The notes beneath the pieces are model-generated. The model saw only the letters and a list, made by a program, of their open reading frames with translations. It ran no database searches and was not told where the DNA came from. From positions 68,568,371 through 68,632,370 of the forward strand of contig NC_057918.1 in NCBI RefSeq assembly GCF_018873765.1: a DNA stretch of 64,000 bases, given 5' to 3'. Numbering within the stretch: the stretch's first letter is position 1; every line of letters starts with the position of its first letter. A program made the translations under genes and the position numbers. Source of the DNA: Telopea speciosissima. Taxonomy: Eukaryota; Streptophyta; Magnoliopsida; Proteales; Proteaceae. Shown piece by piece: positions 13,420 to 24,489 of this stretch.

Positions 13420-14172
13420 ATCTTAAAGCATTAAGTTTTTCTTTTCCTTGCGATCAAGATCTGCTTTGGATTTCGGATTAACGTTCGACTTCAACACAAT
13501 TCTGATTTTCTGATCGACTTTGGAGTTTTGCTTGATCGGCTTTTTGGTGATCAGATTCAAGGAATTAATTTCACGATCTGATCAAGTTTTTTTGTCTTCG
13601 ATTTAATATTCTCCTCGCATTGACTGCAAAAACTATAAACCATATCGATTTTGAGAGATCGATTTTGAGTCTCAATCACTTTGAAGTTTCAGCCGTGGTG
13701 TTGATTGATTGATTACAAAGCAGGTTTGCTGTATTATTCAAAGCTTTAGTCAAAGTTGCCTTAACGGAGAAAGAAACAAAAGGGAATTGAGGATGACTGG
13801 TTTGACAGAATGCTTCTCACAAAGCATTAATTGTTATTGATTTTTTTTTTTTAATAAAAAAAAAAAAAACAAATCAAACCAGTTTTGGATGCTTTTTGGA
13901 AGATTACCTCTTGGCAGCAATTTTTATCCGTACCAACCTTTTGGTTGCTTGAGAAAAAAAAAAAAACAGCTTTGGCAAAAAGTTTTCTCTTCTTGGGTTT
14001 GGCCACTACCCGCGAGCAGTCAACATCGCATCAAAGTCGACACCACTGTAATTTTGCGATTCTTTCCTTCGTCGCCTAAATCCAGGGTTCTTCATCTCAG
14101 GTGTGATTGTTCTTTGAAGCATTTATTTTTATTTGAATTTTTTGCTTGGGTATATAAACAAATCACATAGCA

Positions 14173-14925
14173 ATGGAGAAACATGCTGTTCCAATTGAGA
14201 TGATCAAATTGGAAAGCTTTAGTAGCTCTGAGTTCAGTTTTTGGAAAAGGAGGACTCAGTTTGGACTGAAGTACCTCAATATTTTCTACACTGTAGTAAA
14301 TAAATTTTCTGATTGTACAGACCTAACTGAAGCCCAATGGATAAGTGATGAGGACTTTTGCAAAGACTACCTATTGAACTGCCTGTCAGATAGGCTGGCA
14401 GAGACCTATAGTAAATATGAGACTACAAAAGAGATTTTGGAAAACCTAGAAGCCCAATTCAAAAAGGAGGAGGACCTATCAAAGACTCACTTGGTTGACA
14501 AGTTTATGGACTTCAAGTTTCAAGAAGACAAAGAAATACTTCCACAAGTAACAGACTTTGAGAACTTGAGAACAAAACTGAACCAAGAAAACATCCCTGT
14601 TGTTGATGCATTCTTAGTAGGTGCAATTATTTTTAAGTTACCCTCTACCTGGCATTCCTTTAAAGCTGAGATGCATAGGAAGAAGACATAAGTGGGGCTA
14701 GATGATCTCAAACGGTTCATTAGAATCGAAGATGAGAACAGAACCAGGAATAACTTGGAGATGGTGAAACAACAACAGGCATCTGCCAATTTAGTTTCAC
14801 AATCCAAGAAAAATCCTAGGCAGTCTAAGCCACCTAAGAAAGAACCCCAACAGTTGGAGGCCAAAAAGATTAATTTTAAAAAGAAGGGCAAGTGCCGCAA
14901 CTGTAAAAGTGGAGTTACTATGCAT
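14173..14925 (+). pseudogene. Copia gag remnant (capsid and broken zinc knuckle)
   Basis: An ATG at 14173 opens a gag-like frame (MEKHAVPIEMIKLESFSS..) with the UBN2-type helical capsid region, including KYETTKEILENLEAQF. It is stopped by TAA at 14689-14691, after which the same frame continues (GLDDLKRFIRIEDENR) into a basic stretch and a CCHC zinc knuckle. The knuckle begins KCRNC and then shifts frame: the rest (YYASEC) is found in another frame, and the expected histidine is lost by a small deletion. Gag would have formed the virus-like particle. Both lesions make it non-functional. Confidence 0.9.
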
Positions 14926-16004
14926 CTGAGTGTAAGGGTCCTAAGAAAGAGAACACTGACACACCACAAAAGGAAGTTCACATGCTGGTGGACAACACTA
15001 AGCCTACTAACTTTGTTGCCATGGTTGGCAAGGGTAAGGGGTTGGCCAGTACTTCTTCAGATTGGTGGTTAGATTCTGGAGCGACTTGTCATGTTTGCAA
15101 TAACAAGGACCTACTAACTGATATTGTTCAAGTAGCAGAGGTTGTCACTGTTGCAAATGAAGACGTCGTGAAAGTGATACAATAAGGGACAGCAAACTTG
15201 GTTCTTTCATCAGGTAAAATACTTACTTTGAAAAATGTTAAAATTTTTCCTGGTTTTGAAAAGAATTTAATTTCAATTGGAATTTTGCTTGATGCTGGCA
15301 TGTCTATTACTTTTAGTAGTGGTAAAGTAACATTGTCTGTTAACTCTTTTTATTTTAGATGTGCTTATAATTTGAATGGTATGTTTAGGTTGAGTTTAGC
15401 TAATGAGACAATAAACCAGGTTAATCATAATTCACTTGATCCCAAAATACTACACTATAGGTTAGGACATGTGAACTATAGGAAAATGCTCAAACTAGCT
15501 AAAACTCATAATTTACCACTAGCCACTTCAATTAGATTTAACAGATATGAAGTGTGTACTCAAACCAAAATAACTAAAAAATCTTTCAGACCGGCTTCTA
15601 GGAGCACTCAACTTCTTGAACTTATACATTCTGACATTTGTGACTTTAAAAGCTACACAACTAGAGGAGGTCGGAAGTATTTGATAACATTTATAGACGA
15701 TTTTTCTAGATATTGTCATTTATACCTGTTAAAATCTAAAGATGAAGCATTTGAAAATTTGAAGATTTTCAAGAATAGAGTAAAAAATCAAATGAGCTTG
15801 AAAATTAAGAGATTTAGAAGTGATAGGGGAGGAGAATACAAATTGACAGAGTTCAAGGAATTCTGTGCCTCTGCGGGCATAATCCTTAAAACTACTGCTC
15901 CTTACTCACCTCAATCAAATGACATAGCTAAAAGAAAAAATAGGACGTTAACAGAGATGTTAAACTCCATGTTATTGATAGCTGGCATGCCCTCTTGCTA
16001 TTGA
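14926..16004 (+). pseudogene. Copia protease and integrase remnant
   Basis: The aspartic protease active site is intact as DSGAT at 15072-15086, but a TAA at 15183-15185 cuts the domain. The gag-pre-integrase HYRLGH motif and the integrase core follow: HSDIC, FIDDFSR and RSDRGGEY give the two aspartates. The catalytic glutamate region reads SNDIAKRKNRT where copia elements have a glutamate before RKNRT; the codon at 15930-15932 is AAA (Lys). The frame ends at TGA 16002-16004, where the family has Trp, and continues directly afterwards. All changes fit G-to-A decay. Confidence 0.9.
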
Positions 16005-18026
16005 GGAGAAGCAGTGTTGACTGCAAATCACATTCTAAATAGACTACCACATTCAAAACTGACTTCTACACCTTATGAACTATGGCATAACCATCCCTAT
16101 AGATATGACACTCTTAAAGTTTGGGGCTGTATAGCTTATGTTAGGACACAAGACCCTAGGAGACCTAAGATGGGACCTAGAACAAACACTTGTGTATATC
16201 TAGGTTGTGCAGAAGACAGCGCTGCAGATCGATTTTTGGATCTATCAACCAATGTGGTGATAGAATCTAGGGATGCTATATTCTTTGAGGATAAATTTCT
16301 TAGAGATAAATGTCTGACCTTGCCTGGTCTGACTGAAGTGGTTATAGATTCACCTTTGGAATCTGAACCAATTGTTTCTGACACTACTCCCACAATGCTC
16401 CTTGAATCAGAATCTAGAAGAGTATCTACTAGAGATCGAGTACCCAAGAATTTTGGTAAGGATTTTGTGACCTACCATTTAGAAGCTGATCCATCCATCT
16501 ATAAGGAAGCGATGAGATCTAGGGACTCACTGTTATGGAAAGAAGCCATTAATAAGGAAATGAGCTCTTTAATGCAGAATGAGACCTGGCACCTTGTTGA
16601 TCTGCCTAGAGGGGCCAAGACAATAAAGTGTAAGTGGGGACTGAAGAAGAAACTTAATCCGGATGGGTCTATAACCAGGTATAAAGCACAGTTAGTAGCT
16701 AAGGGCTATAACAGGTGAGAGGGATAGATTATTTTGACATCTACTCCCCGGTCTGCCATTTGACAATGATAAGGATTCTTCTTGCCATAGCATCTATTGA
16801 GCACAATGTTGTGCATCAAATGGATGTAAAAACGACTTTCCTTAATGGAGACCTAACAGAAGAAATCTACATGAATCAAATCTGAAGGGTTTGTCATGGA
16901 AGGTTTTGAAAAAAAAGTTTGTAAATTAAACAAATCTCTCTATGGTCTTAAACAAGCACCTAAAATATGGCATGAGAAGTTTGACAAGACAGTAAAGAGC
17001 CTTGGTTTTCAAACCAGCAACTCGGATAAGTGCCTTTATTTTTTGTCTGAGTCAAACAAGGTCGTGATTATTTGCTTGTATATAGATAACATGTTGATTC
17101 TAGGTTCTGATCTCTCTGTAGTGAGTGACATTAAAGAAACCTTGTCCAAAGAATTCGACATAAAAGATCTTGGTGTGGTAGACACCATTCTTGGGATGAA
17201 AGTAAGCTTCAGTGAGCAAGGGATCACCCTTAGTCAGACTCATTACATTGAGAAGCTACTTTCTAGTTGGGGATACAGTGATTGTAAACCGATTGAGACA
17301 CCCTATGATTATAACAAACGGTTGAAACCTAACATAGACGACACCGTAAATCAGTTAGAATATTCCAAACTGATTGGTAGTCTCATGTATGCAATGAGTT
17401 GCACTAGGCCAGACATAGCCTTTACGGTAGGCATGCTGAGTCGTTTCACTAGTAATCCTAGAAAAGAGCATTGGGATGCCTTGATAAGGCTGATGAGATA
17501 CCTTAAGGGTACTCTTGGTTATGCTCAATGTTATATTGGACATCCTTCAACATTGGAAGGATATTCTGATGCATCTTGGTGCTTAGATTTGGGAGACAGT
17601 GGATCCATTAGTGGTTATGTATTTACAATAGGAAGAGCAACTGTAACATGAAAATCCAAGAGACAGATTGGTATTGCTCTGTCATCTATGGAATCAGAGC
17701 TTTATGCTCTAGCTTCTGCGGGAGATCAAGCAGAGTGGATAAATGATCTGATCATAGATATTCCATTGAAGAGTTTCAAATTAAGCTCTATATCTATATT
17801 CTGTGATAATCAAGCAACAAAGACGATTGTGAATAACTCACTCTTTAATGGTAAGAGGAGCCACATCAGGCTGAAACAGGCCATGCTGAATTATAGAACA
17901 GAACAAGGGATTATAACTTTGATTGATGTGAGATCGAAAGATAATATGGCAGATGCCCTTACAAAGGGATTGAACAAAGATCGAACATTCAAAACTACGG
18001 GGGAGATGGGGTTAAAGACCATTTAG
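16005..18026 (+). pseudogene. Copia reverse transcriptase and RNase H remnant
   Basis: The frame resumes after the stop (GEAVLTANHILNRLPH) and reaches the reverse transcriptase (WKEAINKEMSSL, VDLPRGAKTIKCKWGLKKK). It shifts frame near 16715 and again near 16880. The polymerase motif at 17079-17090 reads YIDN where an active copia enzyme has YxDD. The RNase H part (GYSDASW, ESELYAL, CDNQATK) is entered after a TGA at 17649-17651 replacing the Trp of TVxWKSKRQ. The end is at 18026. These lesions exclude self-encoded activity. Confidence 0.9.
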
Positions 18027-18890
18027 TTAGGTCTTAACCTAACCAAGTATTATTTTGAATTATTCGAATCTCATCTAACCTTGGTAAGCATTCAGGACAA
18101 TTTACATGTTTCAGATAACTTAGTTAGGTTACTAAGTATGGGGGTTTGTGAAATCATTCCAAATTTGATGGTGTAACAAATTTTCATGTGAAGTTTTCTT
18201 ACTTTGTTATTCCATAAAGGAATATGGAAAATGTCTGATATGTTTCAATGATATTGTGCTAGTCTTTATGTCATTCCAAATTTGATGACATGTCTTTCAT
18301 AGTATGATGTACCATTCCAAATTTGATGATACAACATAAATCTATGACTGATATGACGAACACAGTATTCCAAATGGAAACATGGTATGGTCCTTATGAT
18401 AGAGACTATATAGGATCGAGTTCTTGTAAAGAAACTTGATGATGATGCTTATTGTTTTTTTATTTACCTTCAGCCATATATGAAATGTACTAAGTTCTTA
18501 TTGTTGAATTAGATACTATTGTGCAAATGATTGAATTCATATTATCTTATGAAATTTAAATTTGACAAATTACAGAGAATGACGAAGATGGAGGAGAACG
18601 GTTGAATCTAGATCTCGATGAAGATGACTTACTTGATGAGTAAAGTCACATGGATTGCAAGGACTTTTCCTTTTGATTATTTCTTTTGGTTTAGCCACTT
18701 GCATGTGGAACTTCGGATATATTGTTGGGTTTAGTTTTTTATCTAAAACCCTAGTTTTATTTCTTGAAGTTTACTTATTACTTATTTGATTTATTGGATT
18801 ATTGATATTCAATTTATATTGATTCAATTACTGATTGAATAATGGTTCTTATACATATGTAATGGATATATGTAGAACATAGGAGGAGAT

Positions 18891-19107
18891 TGTAAGGGTA
18901 TTTATGTAATATCCCTTCATATGTTCTAATATAATCCTACTTGTATTAATGCTTAGACTGTGAGGGGCAATCTAGTAACTAACCCATCTGACCTAAACCT
19001 TAGTTTTCCTATAAATACTAGCTGGAGGCAACAGTCTGGGTATTCCAAACTAGATACTCAGGGTGTAATGCTTTAAACAACCTTGTGCTTAAACCCTAAC
19101 CCTAACA
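18891..19107 (+). repeat. Copia 3' LTR
   Basis: It begins TGTAAGGGTATTTATG and ends CCCTAACCCTAACA. It has the same length as the 5' LTR and differs at about 17 positions. The end keeps the canonical CA and contains two CCCTAA units, telomere-like but part of the LTR. Confidence 0.94.
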
Positions 19108-20074
19108 AAAACTTCCCTGAAAATATCTTTTTGGCATGGCTTAGACTAGTTAAAAAAATTAATATTACATAAACATATAAATACTAACCTAATTTAATGT
19201 TGGCAAAAAGTTTTATGCACAACCATGCATGTATACGATCGTGCCTTAAACCATTGAATGGTGGAGAGAGGAGGATGTGGTAAATGTGGTATTACACTTC
19301 TGTCTTGTCCCCCCACCCCCTTCCCTTCACATCCCAACCCCCATCCAACAGTTGAAAGGAACGACCATGTAGGTACACGTAATGTCGTTCTACATCCTTG
19401 CATAGAAGAGAAGAAGGTGAAAGAAATTCGCCCACTAGTTCAAGACTCAATTTTCTAATTCTTTTATGAGAAAAAAAACTCTATTCGGAAGTGTGGCCTA
19501 CGCTAGCACTCCCATGAGGCTATCTCTCTCCTGCCCATTTGAAAAGACACCTCTACCCCTTGTTTTGAGGAAGAGAGAGATAGACACATGGGAGTGTTGG
19601 TAGGAAGGGCATTTCAGACTTTGTATTGTAGGGGGAGGGGAAATCACGACCCTTGATTCTCTTCACCGTGGGTGGTGAAAAACTCTTCCTGATAGAATGT
19701 CAACTTTCCAATACCGTTTCATGAGTAATACAAAAATTATAATTTTTTTTGGTGGAAGTGGTGGAGGAGATCCTAAACTAGCCGAGGAACAAGAGGGAGG
19801 TCTCAAACTCGAAACCTCTAGGGGTTGGGCTCTATTGCACTAGCCTCAAGTCAGCTACACTAACAGCTGCCCTCTATGTACACAAATTATTTGCTTTTCA
19901 CAAATATATACATATAAGTATTTTTAAGAGCAAGACAGCAAATGGAAGTAAAATTCGGAGATTCCTCTCTGTACCATACATAACTTATTTTCATACAGTT
20001 TTCATAAGTAACCACAGATTATCTGCTTTATGCAAATATACACATATTTCACTTCATTTTTCAAGAGAATATGG

Positions 20075-20179
20075 TTGGAAACAGCCTCTCTGCGAAAAGC
20101 AGGGGTAATACTGCGTACATTATGATCCTCCCCCGACCCGACCCCGCAATTGCAGGATCATGCACTGGCTACGCCCTTC
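20075..20179. mobile_element. Short SINE-like insertion with an 18 bp TSD
   Basis: The 105 bp insert (CCTCTCTGCGAAAAGCAGGG .. CTGCGTACATTATGATCC) is flanked by TTTTTCAAGAGAATATGG at 20057-20074 and 20180-20197. The corresponding parental position near 55640 has a single, uninterrupted version of this target, so it is an empty site. Long perfect target repeats point to LINE-mediated retroposition. I see no tRNA-like boxes in so short a fragment, so it may be a 5'-truncated SINE. Confidence 0.85.
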
Positions 20180-20227
20180 TTTTTCAAGAGAATATGGAAA
20201 GTAAAAATATAAAATCCTTGTGTGTGT

Positions 20228-20983
20228 AACCAGTCTTCCACAATATTCCCTGCAAGATTTCAAATAATATTGATGTTAAAAAATTATACACGACAACAAA
20301 TTTCAGTCCAGAGACCTGCAGCCTCGAAAGGTAGTCTTGCAGGAACCTCTATGCTAGTTCAATTTCAATAAAATCATTATATGGTCAAGACCAAAATACT
20401 TAAAAGTTTTACTTTGACTGAAGCTTTCACAACCCACTATGAAGACTAACAATGGAGGCAGCTAAGCATTTCCAACAACAACAATCATAACCTTATCCCA
20501 ACTAAATGGGGTCGGCTACATGGACCCGATAGAGGCTATGACAGTAAAAGAATGAAGAATAGAAAATAAGTAAAGGAAAAAGTCAACGCATTAGTCAAAG
20601 CAGCTAAGCATTTCCATTTAACATATTCACAAGATGGAGAAATCATTCAGGTCAAGCAAAACCTCTATTAACTGAAATTCATAGTAAGCGCTATATCTCC
20701 CTATAAATTTCTCAGTTCAGCATATTGTAGAGCAAATGCCGATAAGTTTTCCGCTCAAGCAAAAATTAAATCGATCAGAAGAATCTATGGAGCCAAATCA
20801 AAACTATTATTATTGAAATTTAATAGCATTCATTTCATTCAACAATACAGGTCGTGATTTAAAATTTAAAAGTTAAAGCATGTAAAGCATTGAAGAAACA
20901 GAATATATTCAGCAAAATTAGTTTGAGGGTTTATACCATGATCTCGCATTCGATGTACTCATCGGCAACTTCCTTGCAGTTTC
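20228..20983 (-). pseudogene. Partial ARV1 pseudogene (exons 2, 3 and part of 4)
   Basis: Exon 2' (20983-20937) is 47 nt where the intact gene has 48, a one-base deletion just after the acceptor. Exon 3' (20784-20697) has an extra T and its donor is AT instead of GT. Exon 4' starts at 20249 and breaks off at about 20228. Exon 1, with the start codon and first CxxC, and exons 5-9 are missing. The intron between exons 3' and 4' carries a SINE not present in the intact gene. It cannot make ARV1; any transcript would be antisense to nothing obvious here. Confidence 0.9.
20475..20599 (-). mobile_element. SINE 3' portion, antisense, with a 17 bp TSD
   Basis: Read on the minus strand it ends GTAGCCGACCCCATTTAG .. 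TTGTTGTTG, a 3' end typical of a widespread plant SINE type with a TTG-repeat tail. It is flanked by perfect 17 bp repeats, GCAGCTAAGCATTTCCA, at 20458-20474 and 20600-20616. ARV1 intron 3 (about 48585-48600) has this target once, uninterrupted, so insertion followed the duplication. The 5' tRNA-like head is absent, so the copy is truncated. Confidence 0.88.
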
Positions 20984-21085
20984 CTGTCCACATGAAAAGT
21001 ATTGCAAGAGACCACTGTAAAAATGGAGATGAAATGGAAACGAAACTAAAATGGATAACCATGTTTGAAATCAAAACCACACTTC

Positions 21086-21558
21086 ACACAGGAACCACGC
21101 AACCAAAACATCCTAACATACAAGTCCCACCAACCCAACCCCCCAATCCCTACCCCCCCCCCCTTCCATGTGAAGGTGGTTTCTAGGTCTCTGCTACAAC
21201 TAGCAAGCGATCTTACCAGCTGAGCTTGCTGGCACCTTCAGCGTTTATTCATTTTGAACAAGATTGATGTTTTTCTCCATGTGAAACCGTAGGTAGAACC
21301 GTGAGAATGGACTTAACACACCCTCCCCGCAAAAAAGAGAGCGAAAGAAAGTATCAAATGGTCTTTCATTTTGGTTATTCTCTACAAAGACTACAAGTGA
21401 AGAGTCAAGAATATGGTATTCTTTAGTCCTACATAGTTGGAAGCCTGAAAATTTGGCTCCATGAGCAATCTATCCAAGAGGAAGAACACTGGATAAGGAG
21501 AGTAAATGAAATAGTCTCATGACCAGAATAATGATTCATTACGACATCTAAGGCTGTA
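21086..21558. other. Spacer between the ARV1 pseudogene and the PPR stop codon
   Basis: About 470 bp. Homology to ARV1 stops at about 21085. It has a C-rich tract near 21130-21170 and presumably the 3' UTR of the PPR gene in its right part. No other gene is visible. Confidence 0.4.
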
Positions 21559-24129
21559 TCATACCATTACCATGCTAATACCTGGTTTCTTCACTAGTTT
21601 CCCATTGTCAAACACTCTTCTCACCTTCTCTGCTTCATCCCATCTATTCACAGAGGCATACAAATTTGATAGCAATGTGTAATACCCACAGTTTTGTGGA
21701 GCCAGTCTGGAAAGCTGTTCCGCTGCGAGTGTTCCAAGTTCCATATTCATATTTTCCCTACAGGAGCTCAAGAGGGCTCCCCAGATGGCATCACAATCTG
21801 ATAAGAGATTACACTGAAACCCATATTTAATCAACTGATATGCTTCTTCTAGTCTCCCAGCCCGTCCAAACATATCAATAATGCATGTCCAATGCTCTAA
21901 AGATGGCTGGATTCCATATTTTGTCATCATCAAATAAAAATAGCTGCACCCCTCCTTGACAAGGCCCGAGTGACTGCAAGAAGACAGTAAAGATATAAAA
22001 GTGATTGGATTCGGTTTAAAGCCATCTTCTTCCATTTGAAAGAGGAGTGAACAAGCCTCTTCTCCTTGTCCATTCACTCCACAACCTGCAATCATCGTGT
22101 TCCAGGAACTTTGATCTCTTGACCGACCCATCTGCTCAAACAAGGACCTTGCATTGACTATAAAACCATTCTTTGCATAAGCATCAACCAATGAATTGCC
22201 AACCATAGTGTCCGAGTCAAAGCCAATTTTCAAAGCAAAACCATGCATCATTTCAGCACCTTGACCAGCTGAAATGGTAGTAGAGGCCTGAATAATGGAG
22301 ATCATTGTGACTGGGTCCACTTTAGGATGGTTTTCCAACTGCATTTGGTGAAACAATTTCAGTGCCAGGGTTGATAGACCATTCTTGACATATCCACAAA
22401 GCATTGTGTTCCATGTGATTACATTCTTTGAAGGCATAATGTTGAAAAGCACCACTGAAGTAGTTACACCCCCAAATCTCATGTACATGTCTATAATGGC
22501 ATTCCCAACAGTGATATGTGAATCAAAACCTCTAGAAAGGCAATGGCAATGAAGCATACTTCCTTGTTTTAGAGATCCAAATACACCACATGATTGAAAC
22601 AGCATCACCATGGTGATTGAATCTGGCAAGACCTCACTCTGAAGCATTTCAAGAAAAAGTGATAAGCCCCAGTTAGCATGCTGGCTCAGATTGTACCCTG
22701 AAATCAATGCATTCCAAGTAGCAACATTGAATTTCCGCATGGAGGCAAACAAAGAGGTAGCAGATTCAATATCTAAACACTTGCCATATGCATCAACCAT
22801 TGCAGTGCCCAAAACAGTATCACTTTCCAACTCAAGACCTCTCTTGATAACAATTCCATGGACTGTACTAACGCTTCTCAGGTCTGCTAAGCTTGCATAT
22901 GCAGGAATAACATTAGCAATGGTGATTGAATCAGGCTTAACATGTGTGTCTAATAGCATCTGTTCAAACAGCAACACTGCATCATAATCATACCCATTCT
23001 GTGAATACCCTGCAATCAGTGAATTCCATGAAACCAAGCTTCTTTCCGACAAGTCAACGTCAAATATGCTTCGAGCACAATCAACTCTCCCACATTTCGA
23101 ATACATGTCAACAATTGAGGTTCCTAACCGAAAATCAGATAACAGGCCCATGTGGATCAACAAGCCATGTATACTCTCCCCCATATAAAGATTTCTAGCC
23201 TGCCCACAAGCTATTACCAAACCCAAGAAGGTCACTGGACTTGGAGTAAAACTTTCAACCTTCTGCATGGTTAAGAAAAGGTCAACTGCTTCAAACCAAT
23301 CACCATTCCGTGCATACCCGGTGATCAACGAATTCCAAGATACTAGATCTCTCTTTTGCATTTCATAAAAAATATGACGCCCTATCTCAAGCCTACCTGC
23401 TTTAACATACATCGAAATCAATGAATTAACAATGGCAACATCCGAGTAAAAGCCTTTTTGAATCACAAAACAATGAATCAACAACCCCATTGACATGCAC
23501 TTCAGTTCACCACAAGCCATGATTGCATGGGAAACAGATTCCATATTTGGTAAGAAACCCGACTTGAGTATCTGATAAAAAACCATCATCACCTCCTCAT
23601 AAAACCCATTTGACCCAAAACCATTGATCATCGTATTGTATGATACTGCATCTCTCATGGGCATTTCTTCGAACACCAAGACAGCATCTTGAGTTCTTCC
23701 AATTTTCGAATACATTGACAAAAGAGAGTTGGCAATCGCTGTCTGACTTTCAAACCCACATTTTATCAGGTAACCATGAAGTCCCAAGCCCGTGCCAGGA
23801 GCAGGAAGGCCAGAGCAGGCCTTGAGAAGCGGAGGGAAGGTAAAGCAGTCGGGCTTTGAGTCGATTGTAAGGAGTAGTTTCTTGAAGATGAAAAGGGTCT
23901 GTAAGAATCGACGATCTGCAGTGAATTCTTTGATGAGGGAGTTCCATGAGAAGGACGAGAGACGACGTTTGATGAATTCTTTCGATGTTCTTTTGGATGA
24001 GATTGTGGAGGTGATTGAGAGAAGGACTCGTGCGTGGAAGTGATTGAAGTGGGTAGGACTGGGAGAAGCAATTTTGGGCAGTGGAGAGTGATAAAACAAG
24101 CTATCCGTCTTTGACTTTGATGGTTCCAC
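21559..24129 (-). CDS. PLS-class pentatricopeptide repeat protein (E-type), no ATG start visible
   Basis: A single uninterrupted frame of 856 codons ends at TGA 21561-21559. It contains serial PLS-type repeats, recognisable by WNSLIKEF, YNTMINGFG, WNSLITGYA, WNSLIAGYS, WNALISGYN, WNTMLCGYV and WNTMIAGCG, each followed by an S-type LLSMYSK or MYVKAGR helix. The C-terminus (IWGALLSSC.. YYTLLSNLYAS..W.EAEKVR..KKPGIS) is an E domain without a DYW domain. Such proteins bind organellar RNA and often specify C-to-U editing sites, working with DYW partners. The frame is open back to a stop at 24159-24157 but has no ATG: codon 1 of the long frame is GTG, and the first in-frame ATG is about residue 139 (23715). 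Translation may need an upstream spliced exon or a non-AUG start, or the start has been lost. A nest of transposons begins 66 bp upstream. Confidence 0.88.
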   Translation of the reverse strand: MEPSKSKTDSLFYHSPLPKIASPSPTHFNHFHARVLLSITSTISSKRTSKEFIKRRLSSFSWNSLIKEFTADRRFLQTLFIFKKLLLTIDSKPDCFTFPPLLKACSGLPAPGTGLGLHGYLIKCGFESQTAIANSLLSMYSKIGRTQDAVLVFEEMPMRDAVSYNTMINGFGSNGFYEEVMMVFYQILKSGFLPNMESVSHAIMACGELKCMSMGLLIHCFVIQKGFYSDVAIVNSLISMYVKAGRLEIGRHIFYEMQKRDLVSWNSLITGYARNGDWFEAVDLFLTMQKVESFTPSPVTFLGLVIACGQARNLYMGESIHGLLIHMGLLSDFRLGTSIVDMYSKCGRVDCARSIFDVDLSERSLVSWNSLIAGYSQNGYDYDAVLLFEQMLLDTHVKPDSITIANVIPAYASLADLRSVSTVHGIVIKRGLELESDTVLGTAMVDAYGKCLDIESATSLFASMRKFNVATWNALISGYNLSQHANWGLSLFLEMLQSEVLPDSITMVMLFQSCGVFGSLKQGSMLHCHCLSRGFDSHITVGNAIIDMYMRFGGVTTSVVLFNIMPSKNVITWNTMLCGYVKNGLSTLALKLFHQMQLENHPKVDPVTMISIIQASTTISAGQGAEMMHGFALKIGFDSDTMVGNSLVDAYAKNGFIVNARSLFEQMGRSRDQSSWNTMIAGCGVNGQGEEACSLLFQMEEDGFKPNPITFISLLSSCSHSGLVKEGCSYFYLMMTKYGIQPSLEHWTCIIDMFGRAGRLEEAYQLIKYGFQCNLLSDCDAIWGALLSSCRENMNMELGTLAAEQLSRLAPQNCGYYTLLSNLYASVNRWDEAEKVRRVFDNGKLVKKPGISMVMV

Positions 24130-24489
24130 TCTCTTAACTTGACCCTGAGAACTTGTCTACCCAACTAGTCTCAGGGGTTGTTCTGGAATGATATTTATTT
24201 CAAGGAAAATTTTCACATACCCCCTGAGGTTTAACGAAAGGATATTTTTAACCCCCAGGTTTGGAAAATTCTGCGTACCCCCTTGAGGTTTGCAAACGGT
24301 AACAGATAGGTCCATTCCATTAGTTCATGACTAACACTATTAAAAAATAGACTTGAACTGACGGAATTGCCTTTACATGAAAAAAAAAAACACCTGCAAC
24401 TCATCGTCCCCAAATTGGGGAAGATGGGATGCAAGCATCCCTTTCTCTCCTCCTTTCTCTCTCTCTCTCTCTTGTCGGAACGAGTACTC

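Larger units (their letters stand above)
13203..19107 (+). mobile_element. Full-length Ty1/copia LTR retrotransposon, inactive
   Basis: It has two 217 bp LTRs (13203-13419 and 18891-19107) and an exact 5 bp target duplication, AAAAC, at 13198-13202 and 19108-19112. Domain order is gag, protease, integrase, reverse transcriptase, RNase H, which defines copia. The LTRs differ at about 17 of 217 positions (my count by eye), 15 of them transitions, so the insertion is old. A purine tract (AGGAGGAGA) sits just before the 3' LTR. The coding region carries in-frame stops, frameshifts and catalytic-site substitutions. It sits in the downstream part of the duplicated ARV1 block. Confidence 0.96.
12815..21085 (-). 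repeat. Inverted, internally deleted copy of the ARV1 locus (block B)
   Basis: Read on the minus strand, 21085-20228 matches the ARV1 gene from the start of intron 1 into exon 4 (48192-48830). Then 20228-19108 plus 13202-12815 matches the region downstream of ARV1 (about 55600-57170). The roughly 6.8 kb in between (rest of exon 4 to past exon 9) is absent here. Homology begins almost exactly at the exon 1 donor site, so exon 1 and the promoter are not included. The block was later split by a copia element and two short insertions, each with its own target duplication. Both copies carry an old SINE (55793-55918; antisense near 19775-19895), which therefore predates the duplication. Confidence 0.88.

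Noticed and set aside
14520..14981. 153-codon antisense frame in the copia gag region
   Set aside because: It is the shadow of the gag coding strand and has no domain of its own.
19094..19107. Interstitial telomere repeat (CCCTAACCCTAACA)
   Set aside because: Only two units, and they are the conserved end of the copia LTR.
23766..24164. 132-codon frame overlapping the 5' end of the PPR gene
   Set aside because: It is in a different frame from the PPR repeats, begins with TTG and is Ser/Pro-rich without a motif.
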